64,000 nucleotides of DNA from Physcia stellaris (taxonomy: Eukaryota > Ascomycota > Lecanoromycetes > Caliciales > Physciaceae), in contig JABSSW010000014.1 of the NCBI GenBank assembly GCA_018902385.1, positions 724,473 through 788,472 of the forward strand, in the 5' to 3' direction. Position 1 is the first letter of the stretch. Each line of letters begins with the position of its first letter. Positions 25,101-35,746 of the stretch are shown here, one piece after another. The translations under genes and the position numbers were made by a program. The notes under the pieces were generated by a model. That model had not been told where the DNA came from and ran no database searches. It worked only from the letters and a program-made list of their open reading frames with translations.

Positions 25101-25488
25101 AATTTTCAAAGAGACTAAGCCTGCGACGTGCTGGGAGCTTCAGAGGAGAAATAGAATGCCCCGTCCATGCGTACCTGCTAGCAATCTCCGACGCTCGCAT
25201 ACCATAGGCGGTATAAAGACTAGGGGTCGGTGGGAGTATTTGCTCAAACATGGCCCGCAGTTTGCGGGCTGTAGCATGGATATCGCCATCCTCGGCGACC
25301 TCGCGACGGTACGGCGTGAGCGCACTACCCAACGCTTTGTACTCTTTGGGCGCTTCCGTCTTGAATAAAGCAAAGTCAAAGTTGAGGGCCGCGAGTGCGA
25401 CGGTCGTCTCTTGGGTGCCCGACAGCACGGAAGCGGCGAATTTGCCTATCGACATGGAGACTGGAGCCCAGAAGCGGCGGTCTAGCAC
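22139..25488 (-). CDS. Large uncharacterised fungal protein
   Basis: My model is complement(join(22139..24814,24947..25040,25175..~25488)), about 1,028 residues; the 5' end is uncertain. Splicing joins GMRASEIASS to SKESKTANTSGAFAAHQGVD and then GGSIWAAATSG to AGAVAIHLLACMLAKLW. A run like that (FADHVG.D..SIWAAATSG...HLLACMLA) is, as far as I recall, shared by many filamentous-fungal proteins of unknown function. The C-terminus has a small Cys/His cluster, LCWRCGDTERGHLGH. No catalytic motif, signal peptide or membrane helix is evident. The upstream frame has a stop, so an extra 5' exon or the internal Met of MSIGKFAAS must supply the start. A 265-bp inverted-repeat element lies about 270 bp upstream, in the promoter or a 5' intron. 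I assign no function. Confidence 0.65.
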
Positions 25489-25756
25489 ATATTGCTCTGA
25501 TCCGTACCAACAACTTCAACATCAAGTCTGTAGTGAGCGACAGTGAATGTCGAGATAGAACTGCATAGCTAGAGAGCCGCCCAGCTTGTGAGGCAGCCTT
25601 GTCCCCATGGTGAGAGGACAGGAGCTGCAACAACAGCCGGGGTCATCATCATCCATTGGACCTGCGTCAAAAAGCGATACCGGAAGAGTACTGGATTCAT
25701 GCATCCTCCAGCTCTCTACGGCGTCGTCGGCCAATGATGCCCGGTACCAGAGCTCG

Positions 25757-26021
25757 CGGTTGACAGAATAATTCGGACACCTAGTCCTAATTGGGCACAC
25801 CCCCCCAAACTTTGTATGCGAACGTTCTCTTTCACACCTGACTCATTAACTCACGTTTTCGAAGCATTCGAATCAACAAAAATCTCATGCAAAATCGCAT
25901 TATGTCATGAGCAAATAAAACAGTGTGTGCGAAATCAAGCGTTGAAGGGAACGTTGCGCATACAAAGTTTTGGTGAGGTATGCCCAATGTAGCCTAGGTG
26001 TCCGAATTATTCTGTCAACCG
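25757..26021. mobile_element. 265-bp MITE-like element with terminal inverted repeats
   Basis: The left end starts CGGTTGACAGAATAATTCGG (25757) and continues ACACCTAG; the right end is its exact reverse complement, giving a perfect 28-bp inverted repeat. Imperfect matching continues inward for about 50 bp (ATTGGGCA, AAACTTTGTATGCG, AACGTTC), leaving a core of about 100 bp. There is no coding capacity. This is the structure of a DNA-transposon MITE. The AATAATTCGGACAC motif looks like Tc1/mariner (pogo/Fot) ends, but I see no TA or other clear target duplication, so the superfamily is a guess. Confidence 0.8.
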
Positions 26022-26533
26022 GGAGCAGAGAACTCCAGAAGCGCTAATTACTAAGCTGCCAAGGCCCTCATCAGTCCTCTCTCGACCGAGTCTCACTATC
26101 CGAGGTATCGGACATCCACTCGCCCTCAGATGATCACAATCACCCATCCCAATCAAATGAACCAACGACAGCCCGAATTCGGAAACACGATCAATCTAGA
26201 ACCCCATTCATATCAGATCACTTTCTGCATTGCAAAGACGGGTAAGCGTGATTTGATAGGTCATTTTCTATGCGCACTCAATCCTGTCCGGGGCGAGTGA
26301 TCTTCCAACGAACGTGCTCGGCATCAGCGTCTACGATCCATGATGAATTGATCCTATTCGCAATTGCACCATGCTTGACTGGCACTTTGGATTTTCAAGC
26401 TATGCCGCTGGGCCAGAATGAGACCACTTTCGAAGCAATGGAAACTGGTGGGTGTGTGGATACGGGAAATGTGCTAGCGAGTGATATTTTCGTTGATCAT
26501 TAGCCCTTGCGGACAAGTAGGTCTTGAAAAGCT

Positions 26534-26793
26534 GAAAGACAGAGTCCCCTCCCAAATTGAAGCAGAGTCCCCTCCCATGTGCGTATCTAAACTGAAGCAG
26601 AGTTCCCTCCCACCTGCGCATCTAAAGTGAAGCAGAGTCCCCTCCCACCCACGTGTCTAAAGCGAAGCAGGATCCCCGCCCATGTACGTAGCTAAAGCGA
26701 AGCAGAATCCCCACCCATGTACGTGGCTAAAGTGAAGCAGAGTACCCTCCCATGTTATCTAAAAAGCTGAAGCAAAGTCCCCTCCCATGTACT
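26534..26793. repeat. 35-bp minisatellite, six full units plus partial flanks
   Basis: Exactly 35-bp units start at 26561, 26596, 26631, 26666, 26701 and 26736, with truncated units at 26534-26560 and from 26771. The conserved part is AGCAGAGTCCCCTCCCATGT, followed by a variable ACGT-containing spacer and CTAAAGTGA. Units differ by a few bases but show no indels. The array is non-coding. Confidence 0.9.
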
Positions 26794-27071
26794 CGAAATA
26801 AAGATAGTTGTGACTGATAGCACTTCGTCGCGGCCGTTGAGGCGTGAAAGATGATGATGTTGAGAGAGAAAGGGGTTTGGTTGGGGAATAAGTGGTCCCT
26901 GGTGATGTATGTACCTGCATGAGATCTCCCTTGCGTCATGCAATGCGATCGAACCACCAGATCGGTGGAGTAAAATCCTGTGGTTGATCTGGATCTCACT
27001 CTCCGTTAGCAGAGCCAAAGATCCACACATGGGCTCTAGACTCGCCTGGCGCTTCTCGAATCGCGTTGACT

Positions 27072-27569
27072 TCAAGATACCTTCACCGTACACGGTCTGC
27101 AGCATTTCAGCTTGCACAGTCGACATTCGTAGATGAACCAATGGGGACCGGAGTTGCACATGTTGCAGGTCCAGACGAGGATGTTGCTCTCGGACTTGAT
27201 GATGGCGAAGGAATGGTTGCAGCTGCGAGAAGCCATGGTAGGGGTGGGTCGTCGTATGGTGAGGAGGATTTTTTGTTTGGACCTGCTGGGCGTCATCAGT
27301 CTTTGTGGGCGTTGATAGGCAAGGGGGACCTCACATCCAGTGCTGTTACTCCTGAATGTGAAGGAATGGGTGTTGGACTTCGAGGTAGGTTGTTCCAATG
27401 TTCGGCTGTGCGTAGGGCGACACACTTGGTGACTTGAGTGGCTGTGGTTGGTCGATGTCAAGTAGTCAGGGTGCTGTGCTTCCAGGCCGAAAGTCAATGA
27501 CAATTCAAGTGCAACAAGTGACCATGAGGGACATCTTATGGTTGCGCGAGATGAGGGAGGTGACGACAA
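27072..27569 (-). CDS. Hypothetical Cys-rich protein (possible zinc-binding exon)
   Basis: The last 50 residues of this frame read SCNHSFAIIKSESNILVWTC, then NMCNSGPHWFIYECRLCKLK, then CCRPCTVKVS and a stop. Regular CxxC pairs (CNMC, CRLC) with His residues suggest a small zinc-binding fold. The upstream part is Ser/Thr-rich, and a GTGAGG...CCCAGCAG segment inside it could be an intron, so the start is not settled. I recognise no named family. It may be a real small gene or a relic. Confidence 0.35.
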   Translation of the reverse strand: MSSPPSSRATIRCPSWSLVALELSLTFGLEAQHPDYLTSTNHSHSSHQVCRPTHSRTLEQPTSKSNTHSFTFRSNSTGCEVPLAYQRPQRLMTPSRSKQKILLTIRRPTPTMASRSCNHSFAIIKSESNILVWTCNMCNSGPHWFIYECRLCKLKCCRPCTVKVS

Positions 27570-29579
27570 CGCAAGCGGTCAACAGGAGCCGAACCTTATG
27601 CCCAAGGTGTGACATCCACCATTCGGGGAAGTTGCCGGTAGGATGCCGCTCGGTTGAGCTATGGTCATTGACAGTGTCAGGATCGAGTATCGAGCGCTTT
27701 GAAGGTGAGAGATGAAGGGGCCGACCATCGAAGCCATGGCGTTCCTGCACCATTCTGTCGGTAGGTATCCGTTTGGGTAGAGATGCAACGGATAGATGTG
27801 CCGAGTATACGGGATCCACCTTTAGAAACCACGTGGAATGAGAGGCGATGAGAAGCTTGTCGTCGTTTTTGGGAGAGACTAGTCCCGTAGAATGAGCTAT
27901 GGATGACCCAGTGTCAAAGTGGAGAAGACGGTCTCTGATGCTAGAGGCACTTAATCAGCCACCAGAAGGGGTCAGTGCACGACGTCTCCTCGACTATCGA
28001 GTGTATTATTATTATTCGCACGTCAGTCTTTGACTTGGTCATTTCTGAATATAGAACCGGCGTAGATCGCAATTCGCGCACACATTCGACCTTCTGCAGG
28101 GGTTTGATATGCAAACCTCCGTGCAGAGTCGTCGCCGGGCCGGCCATGGAGAGGAATTGCGGTGACGGCCCAAGAGAGTGGGATTCTACGGAAAAGGCCG
28201 TCAATGGGATATGGACTCTTGGCCAGTGAGGAGCGGCACCCCTGGGATTGTGATTCACAGAGGGGGAAGGTCAGCAAGCTGCCAGCCTCGGTGTGTTTTA
28301 CGTGATGACTAGCGACCCTGGGACTGGTCTGTGTCGACGACATGTATGGAGAACTCTTGCCTGCTGACAAGATGGAAGTCGAGACCCCCCAGCATTGACC
28401 TCCTGATGCTTTCTCGAAGGACAAGGTGATGACTGCGAACCTAACGTTGCGCGGATGACTTATGATTTGGTGGCGTTTCCCAGCCCAGGCTGTTGGTGTT
28501 GCTAGAAAGCTAGCGGCCCAGTAGCGGGGTACCTTTGGCCCCACCAACCCTAACTTGTCGGTTCAACGATCCTCGGCAATCTGGATCGGGCCTCGTGCAT
28601 GAAGGCCACCACGTGGCTGAACAGGCATCTTGGCCCAGTCTTCGCACCTTCCACCCCTCCCCGCCGGCTCTGGATGTATTTGATAGGCGTGCAAGGCGCC
28701 CCGAGTGTGATATACTCTTCTGCTAACACCTGCCAAACTCTCCGGTCGGGAGCCCGAATCCGCGGTTCGCCCAATTGTGAATCCAGCAGGATGACATGAG
28801 GCCATTCCCAGGACATGATGCTGATGATTCGCTACCAGCCGGGTGGGTAGCCTCCGTTCTGGCTAGCGCGATAGGTCGAGCACCTGTGACAAATAATTCG
28901 AAATGCTGAGGTTATCGCAGCGGAGAAAGGAGATATGAGGACGTTGCGCGATTATCGGCGCATGGACCTTTGGGGTTTGAGGATCGCGGTTGGAAAGGGA
29001 GATGTAGAATGACGGGACTCCATCTGATCACAGACCCTGGATACGAATGCCATTTGGATGCTCCGCAATAAGAACGAGGGTGTGGCCATATCAGCTACGA
29101 GGCAAGGCGTGCACTAGCCGACCCAGACTTTGACGACATCGCTGCATCGGTTGGCACAGCTTGCACCGTAATTATAGTCACCGGCACTTGCTCCTTGGGC
29201 CCGTACCTGGCAGCATGCAGCACCTAAAATGAGTCCAGCAATCCACTGCGAACGTTGGCACCAGATCTAGATCTCCACATAATGCTAGAACTAAGGTATG
29301 CGACGCCTCTCGTCTGTGCAAGAAATCGTTATGCGCCAAGAAACCGTCCAAACCCGGTCGTGAGAGAAGTCCTCTTACCCGGTTCACCGTCACGAAACGA
29401 TCTGACCGTAGATGTCATCATGTCAGATGATGACACACCGCCCCAGCACCGACACAAACTCGAGCGGGCGACGACCAACGGCAACGCTATCTGATCCATC
29501 CGCACTAGAGAATCACTATTCCCTAGCTGCCATGGTCCCCATAAGGTAGTGCTAGGGAGTGCTAGGGAGTGCCCAGAGC

Positions 29580-30882
29580 CTACAGGCCACCCCCACGCCT
29601 TCTTTTCATGGGCTGCACACTGCCACCCACCGCCAACGGTGTCGTCAACAGCGGTAGAGTTTCATTCTTGGACAGGGCAAGCTGTTGTTTCGGTGCCCCG
29701 GCCACGGCCACCGCGCCGTCGGACTGGTAAACCTTCAGGCTGGTGATCAGCCAATACATGTCTGCGAACGCGCCGGGATGGTTCTGTACAAAATCCTGGC
29801 ACGTGGGTGCAAGGGCGGCACAGGCAGCCGAGGTGGACCAGACAGCGCCGGCCCAATCACCACAGAAGGTTGTGTCGAAAACCTGGCAGTCATCAGTATG
29901 AGACGGAGACTGGTGAAGGAGGGTGACGGCTAGCTGGATTGGCACGTACAATCTGCTGGTTCTGGATACGGCTATCGATATCACAGCCTCCCTTGAACTG
30001 TGCCACCGGTGGCCCCCATGCCGATGGATATGGGTCTCCGCTCGATATGTCATCCGGTGTAGTTCCCCGGGGAAAGAACCAGATACTGATTTCTTCGCTC
30101 GTCCATTCGGTAGCGATAACTCCTCCACCATTAGCGTTGAAGCCCGCACCGTAGGATCGTGTGTCTTGACTTTGAATGTCGCAGCCTGCGTTCGCAGCTT
30201 GACCTGGAGCATTGACGTAGCAATTGGTAGTGGCAAGCGTTCCAGTAAAGGCGTTGCTGTTGTCGATGATGCAACCGTCAGAGGTGTGCAGAGTCATGGC
30301 GTTGTTGGTTTGGTCGTTGACACCCTCGATGATATCGATCTCGCCTGAATTGGGCCAGTTCGGGCCTACGAACCAGCTTCCATGAAGTGTAAGCGAGTTG
30401 ACAATAAGACTTTTTGTTCATAGACTCACTACGCCGGCCATGTACCGCTATAACACGTTAAAAAGTTCTTGAGAATTAATAATCGAGTCACTCACCATAC
30501 GCCGCCAGGCATGTGCAATAGATCAAGAATGAATAGACCGTGGTTATAGGCCTTTTTGCTAGTAATTCTAACGCTGTTGCGCCCAGAACCGGTGGCTACA
30601 TTATTGCTGTCGACACCGATGTGAACTTGATTGGCGACTGTACTGATGAGGCCAGTATTTTGTGCGGTTCCTTGGTCTACGAAATTGACATAGCCATGGG
30701 TAGGATCTCCCCCCTGTAGAGGGTATTAGTCAAGGCTACACTTGAGAGTCGAAGAGGCTCGCCGTGAAAAAATCGAAAAGGCTAAAGAACGAGGCTGGTG
30801 TGTAGTCGTCCTCTAGCACGTAAGCGCCGGTACTGAGCTTGAGCATAAGCCCACAGAGGAACAAAGTTGAATGATGCATCAT
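29580..30882 (-). CDS. Secreted GH16 endo-1,3(4)-beta-glucanase
   Basis: My model is complement(join(29580..29882,29950..30376,30430..30447,30496..30713,30763..30882)), 361 residues with frame closed at all junctions. Exon 1 carries a short hydrophobic signal-like start (MMHHSTLFLCGLML), then YVLEDDYTPASFFSLFDFFT. Exon 2 reads DPTHGYVNF and SVRITSKKAYNHGLFILDL. The catalytic ExDxxE motif is intact in GPNWPNSGEIDIIEG (Glu131, Asp133, Glu136). Then come TDGC-type and GGCDID segments and FDTTFCGDWAGAVW. Family members cut mixed-linkage or beta-1,3-glucans outside the cell. Two oddities are an 18-nt exon and a first intron that seems to use a GC donor (GCGAGC...TGACTAAT...CTACAG, 49 nt). Mono-exonic readings of this region miss the enzyme. 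Confidence 0.88.
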
Positions 30883-32474
30883 AGCTGATATGTCGATCAA
30901 ATTCCTCTATGTGCTCCGTGGGTTCCTTGAAGGGTGATGTAGACATTCTGAACCGGAAACATGGGGAGATTATATCGCCAGGTCGTACATCAGCTGCTCA
31001 ACCGGCTTTCGTCCAGGTGTTCATGGGGGATGCTGTGACTACGGTCACTGCTTCCAAAGGGAGCTGCTCATTGAACCTCGACCAATGGTTCGGAATAGCT
31101 TGTGGTTGCAACATACCACGGCGGCCGTATGCCGTGATGTTTCAAGTGACGGCGTGACAGCATTCGGCATTGAGTACAATCGTAGGATATCCATTAGCAC
31201 CGGAGAATCTCGCTATTGGATTGGGTTGACATCATTTAGAATGTCGGCCGAATATGACTCTACAGGGTATGTAGTGGCAAACTTCTATAAACGCAGGGTA
31301 GACTGCCCGAAGAGCTGTCAAAAGATCTGGCAGATGAGCATCCCGTAGTTCAACGGTCATTAGACCTGGCTAGCCTTGGCTCGTTCGGGATTCAGATTGA
31401 ATCCGCGTAATTTTGGGCCAAGGCTTACATACGGGGAACACGGTATAGCTATGTGAAGAGAGACAGCCGGCGCGTAAGCTATCGAGTCTAAACAGCATCT
31501 CGTTGGCTCTGTAGAGCAGCTATTTGGTCGTCTCGGCCGTCTGACACAAGCACGTGCTGTGAATAGTCGTCATTACATTTCATTTTCACTCGGAAATATA
31601 CTTGGATCACATTGTCTCAGTATTCGTTGGCCCTCAGAGCTGTTGATTGGCAATGAAAACGAAGGTCCGACATACAGATCTGTCGGAGGGGTCACTCTTC
31701 CTGCTGTCCCCCTAATCTTGCGGAACGTTGCGAGGTTGAAGGCATCTAGCTTGCAAGAAGGAAGAAGTATTTGAAAGAGAGATTCCAACAGATATGAGAC
31801 CCGAGACTCGCCGTTGAAGATCTGCATGAGGAGATGCTGCGGGGTAACCACACTGAAGGCATCAAACATTCGGTCGAAGCACGAACCTCCATCCCATGCG
31901 CAATTTTGGTCGTGTGATGGCGAGACTAGAGGTGGTTTCGACGCAAGCAACCTTAGCTGGACATGGACATCCCAGCAGCATTTCCTGGGGAAACGCTGAT
32001 GGTGGAGGCGGTGAGGAGTTCGTTGGGTTGAGTGTATCGGTTTCTCATCGAGCACTCGGATAATCTGAGTGACTGCTAGATCCAAGCATCAAGGCAAGCG
32101 TTACGGGGCAGCGGCGGTGAGGAGAGCGAGATGGAACATGGATGTTGGTCTGACCATCTGAGTTTCCCCGCAGTTTTATATTGGCCGCGCCAAGGAAACC
32201 GGCTTTTCTTACATAATCGGCCTGAATCCTTGGCTTTCCTTCTCTTCCAAGTTCTTCTCTTCTGGACATCGTGAGGTCGTGATTTCCAGCGTTTCCCTTC
32301 TTCGATACAGCTTCCGAATTATCGCCAGAGGCTCTCCACACCAAGCATGGCGATGGGTAGAAGAGCTGGTGCGATAGTACAAGATCCTTCCAGGCCTTGA
32401 TTGATGCCTGCATCTGTATCACCCGATGCTGCCGTAGCCCGAAGAGAGACGTGAGATCCGGTTTCGAGTCTTCA
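30883..32474. other. Intergenic, 1.6 kb without recognised gene
   Basis: Upstream region of the GH16 gene and 3' flank of the methyltransferase gene. Several short overlapping frames exist but none shows recognisable motifs. Confidence 0.4.
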
Positions 32475-34206
32475 TCAAGCCGTCATTTGCCGTTTCAGCA
32501 TCCCACAAAAGCTCTCAAAGAGTACACTGTCCTTCCCTCGGAGCCACCTAACTTGTACCACTTGCCCAATTTCCGCAGCTTTGAGATGAACTTTGAAACC
32601 GATTGCAGGCTCCTCGTCTTCGTCCTCCTCATCGTTGACCACGTCCTCGACCACTTTAAGATTGTCCTTCTTGCGCCGTGCAGCACGCGACCAGACGTTA
32701 CTTGTAGCGTAGCCGATGCCTATCGACAGAGTAGGTTGGTATTGCCATTGTAAATCCAGATCCCCCAGTACAGAGTTGATGCGCTCTGCGGCAGAGGGAC
32801 TTGACACTGGGAATTGATAATCGCTCGGAAATGGCAGTAAATGCTTAGGTAGACTTGCGATATTACGAGCGACATCCTATGCCTCCCATTAGCAGCTCCA
32901 GAACAATTTAACCGGCTAATAAAAAAGAAATATCCATTTCGGCATACACACCTGCCTTGGCCTCATTCCTCCCCAGCTCCAGCCAACCGCCCATCGTCTC
33001 GTCTTCTGTCCTTGGATGAACTCGGTGACGGCCCAGTTTTCAGCTCCTACGGTCTTCAATCGCTCCACGACCTCTCCCACACTACTTAGCTTCCCAAGCA
33101 TACTAGTGTACCACTGTACTCGTTCCCGCAAGATTAGGCTTTCGTCAATCATGCGGCTTACAAAGGCAACTTCACCGCCTACCGTCACCATCTCGACCTC
33201 GGCACCCGTGCAAGCGCTATGCGGAGGACGAGACTTGCCTTTGGCGGATGCCAGAAGGTCGGTTGCAGACGAGTAGAAAGGGGGGTTACAGATTGTGAAG
33301 TCGATACTAGGGAAAACACTCAATGGCGCTCAATAACAGGTCGAAGGTGACGCTTTACCTATCCAGCCCAATGTCGTCAAGTGGAAACAATGGACTATCC
33401 GGTTTAACCTTAAACGGACGGATACGGGGTTGAAGACTGTTCTTCATAATATTATTACGAGCGTAGTGGAGGTTTTTTTCGTCGATGTCTGAGCGTGTTA
33501 GTGCAGTCGCGCATGGATCTACCAAAAGCGAGGACTTGTACCAGTAGCAGCAAATCGCCATTTCGGCCTTTGCACGCAACCCAGAAGTGGATAGATACAG
33601 CTAGCCCCAGTGCCAACGTCTAGACCCGTTACTTCTCTAGAAAGATCGTAGGTGTCATTTCTAAATTTCGGAGAGGTGCTATCCAGAAGGGACTGGATCC
33701 AAAGGATGTAATTGAGTCTAGAAGACGGTCAAGATGGTCCTCCAAAGAACAGAATGTGAAGTATACTTGATTTGATTGACGGCTAGGAATAAAGCGAAGA
33801 AAACATATTTGTTTGAGGGAGACACTCACCTATTTGGGACCTAGGAGGATTTGCTTAGCATCGGGTAAATCAGACACTACGTAGAGACAAACTGGAGGGC
33901 ATAGTCTGTCATCTGGTAGCTCGATATCGATACCGAAATCCCTTCGCAGGAGGCTCTTCGTGAGCTGTCTTTTCAGAATGTCATTCTTGATTCTTCAAAG
34001 CGGTTACTCTCTGCTGAAATGGCTCACTGCACAGCTTGGGGGTTGCTGAAATCCAATTGCGCGTTTGTTTTGAGACTAATCCAGTTCACATGATCAATGT
34101 TTGGCTATCACGACATAGGGGGCTGAACTGACAACTTGTTGAAGGCGGGATCTTCAAGAGCAAGGGCAGCGAAGTCGACATCGTTTTCGTATGGATTGCT
34201 AGCCAT
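32475..34206 (-). CDS. METTL16-type RNA N6-adenosine methyltransferase
   Basis: My model is complement(join(32475..32876,32952..33306,33359..33488,33542..33717,33830..33840,33893..33968,34028..34075,34133..34206)), 423 residues, eight exons, with phases adding up throughout. The start reads MASNPYENDVDFAALALEDP. Then come QLTKSLLRRDFGIDIELPDD, PNRLNYILWIQSLL, the SAM-binding GLDVGTGASCIYPLLG and TDIDEKNLHYARNNI. The catalytic NPPF lies in SIDFTICNPPFYSS near residue 180. Members methylate U6 snRNA and related hairpins; yeasts vary in having it. The C-terminus contains an acidic stretch (DEEDEDEEP) and a predicted RNA-binding tail. Exon 5 is only 11 nt (33830-33840), encoding most of VPNR, and automated gene callers are likely to miss it. 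The SAM methyltransferase upstream on the same strand is unrelated. Confidence 0.9.
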
Positions 34207-34794
34207 TTCTAAACAAAACAAGTCATCTGCTGAGAAAGAACCCGACGCAGACTCTGCTGAATTGAAGACCTGTTGTTGTTACAAGGTTTGAAGATAATCA
34301 AGGGCAATCTTACCAACGGAGCAGAGGTTTACGTTTATTGTTGACATTCTGCCTACGAGTGATTGGCATCACCAGGATGAGAAGCGAGCCAATGAGATTA
34401 AGCTTATGTAATCAGCTCTATATATAGATACCTGGCGTTAAGCCTTCATTTCTCTCCACCCAGGCGAGCCAGGCAGTTGCAGGCCTCAAGAAATACAGAA
34501 CCCCTACACAGAGGCTATCATGTCTTTTCAACAGGACTTGAAAGGTCTCTGTTTGCAACACTTGCTCATTCGTTGATTATTCTCTTTTCGCAGAAGCCCG
34601 ATGATGAGGGTACGCTCCGCTTACACGACGAAGACTGACAGAAAGCGCAGAGATTGGAAGCCCATGGACCAAGGGTGTGCTATCACTTTCCCATTTTGCA
34701 GGCCAGTCCATAAAACAAATCTAATGTGTACTGCATATTACAGCCAGGGCTTGTCGGTCCCACCCAACATGGACGGTTTCTCTGATCTATAATA
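34207..34794. other. Intergenic between two methyltransferase genes
   Basis: Promoter of the METTL16-type gene and 3' flank of the SAM methyltransferase. A TATATATAGATA stretch near 34420 reads on either strand. Nothing else was seen. Confidence 0.4.
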
Positions 34795-35746
34795 TCAATT
34801 TGCTTTCCAAAGCTTACCATTTATCCGAGGGAGAGGCGTCCACGCGTCTTCGGCCGTGGGAACTGTAAGTTCGTTCTCTCCCCATTTCCCCGCCCGCATT
34901 ACAGATTGCAGGGTGTTGCGATCAAGATGACAATCTCCCACGAAGAAGGGCCATACAAGGTTGTAAAGGTCTAGTGGTGAAGATTTAGAGTCACCTGGGA
35001 CTGAAAAAGCCAAGATATGAGAGACTCACTCTGCACCATCATCGAAAGACTATCCATGCTCTTGACATGCTCATAAACAATCAATTTTCCGCCCGGTTTC
35101 ATCAAAGCGTACAGCCGCCGCATTATCTCATCAGGATCAGGGACCGAACACAGGACTTGAACGCTCAGGACAGTATCAATACTGGAAAGCGTGATCCCGT
35201 GCTTCTTGAGACCCATCACATCTTCGATACCACAAGGTAAGATCTCATAGATATCGGTAAGGCCACTTTCCTTCACCTGTTTCCTAAGGGCGTCGTGGAG
35301 ATGCAGGCATGGCTCTACACCATACACCTTCGTGACCTTGAATTTGTCGTATCGTCGTAGTTGGCTTCCAATACCTGGACCAAGCTCAAGCACAGTGCCG
35401 GACGCTTGCGCAACTAAAGCTGGAATCGTAGTTTCTTGCTCTGCCTTCGCGATTGTTGGGCCTAGGAGCTGTTGAATAACCGTTGGCGGTACGGAATTAC
35501 CCTACTGCTTACCCATTATCAGCCAGAATTGTCCAAATATGGCATCTTTGACCTTGGTAATATCAGATAGGCCGCTCGGCTCTCGTATTGTCATGCGCAA
35601 CAAGGCAATGGTGGCAGCTGAAGTAGGATGTCAACAGCGGTACGGAGTATTACAGATGGGATAATCAGCGTACCGCAGGTAGCAATTAGGAGAAGGATCA
35701 ACGGGTATATGTAGGCTTTACAGCGCTGCAGGATGTAAAGCGCCAT
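34795..35746 (-). CDS. Membrane-anchored class I SAM-dependent methyltransferase
   Basis: My model is complement(join(34795..34970,35030..35461,35513..35617,35674..35746)), 261 residues. Exon 1 joins exon 2 in frame to give one N-terminal membrane helix (YPLILLLIATCAATIALL). Motif I is LELGPGIGSQLRRYD (near residues 84-98). Then come GVEPCLHLHDALRK, the Asp-rich beta-4 region DTVLSVQVLCSVPDP, and LMKPGGKLIVYEHV, which resemble METTL7/UbiE-like enzymes. The C-terminus reads NLYNLVWPFFVGDCHL. The substrate is unknown; related proteins act on lipids or thiols at the ER. Without splicing, the 35462-35512 segment shows an in-frame TAG; its GTAAGC donor and CTCCTAG acceptor make it a 51-nt intron rather than a defect. 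Confidence 0.82.

Larger units (their letters stand above)
26022..29579. other. Gene-poor accessory stretch
   Basis: Apart from the minisatellite and one Cys-rich reading frame (both listed), I find no supportable gene. Open frames overlap on both strands with no recognisable content. Two 10-bp repeats (GTGCTAGGGA) occur at about 29550-29570. Confidence 0.4.

Noticed and set aside
30909-31157. Possible LysM-type effector frame (SCSLNLDQWFG)
   Set aside because: Only one short resemblance, no signal peptide, no second LysM block and no splice model.
31343-31420. tRNA-like string (GTAGTTCAACGGT ... GTTCGGGATTC)
   Set aside because: Acceptor and anticodon stems do not pair and spacing is wrong; a chance resemblance.
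35505-35507. In-frame TAG making the SAM methyltransferase a pseudogene
   Set aside because: It lies inside a 51-nt segment with good GTAAGC and CTCCTAG splice sites, and splicing restores a continuous protein.
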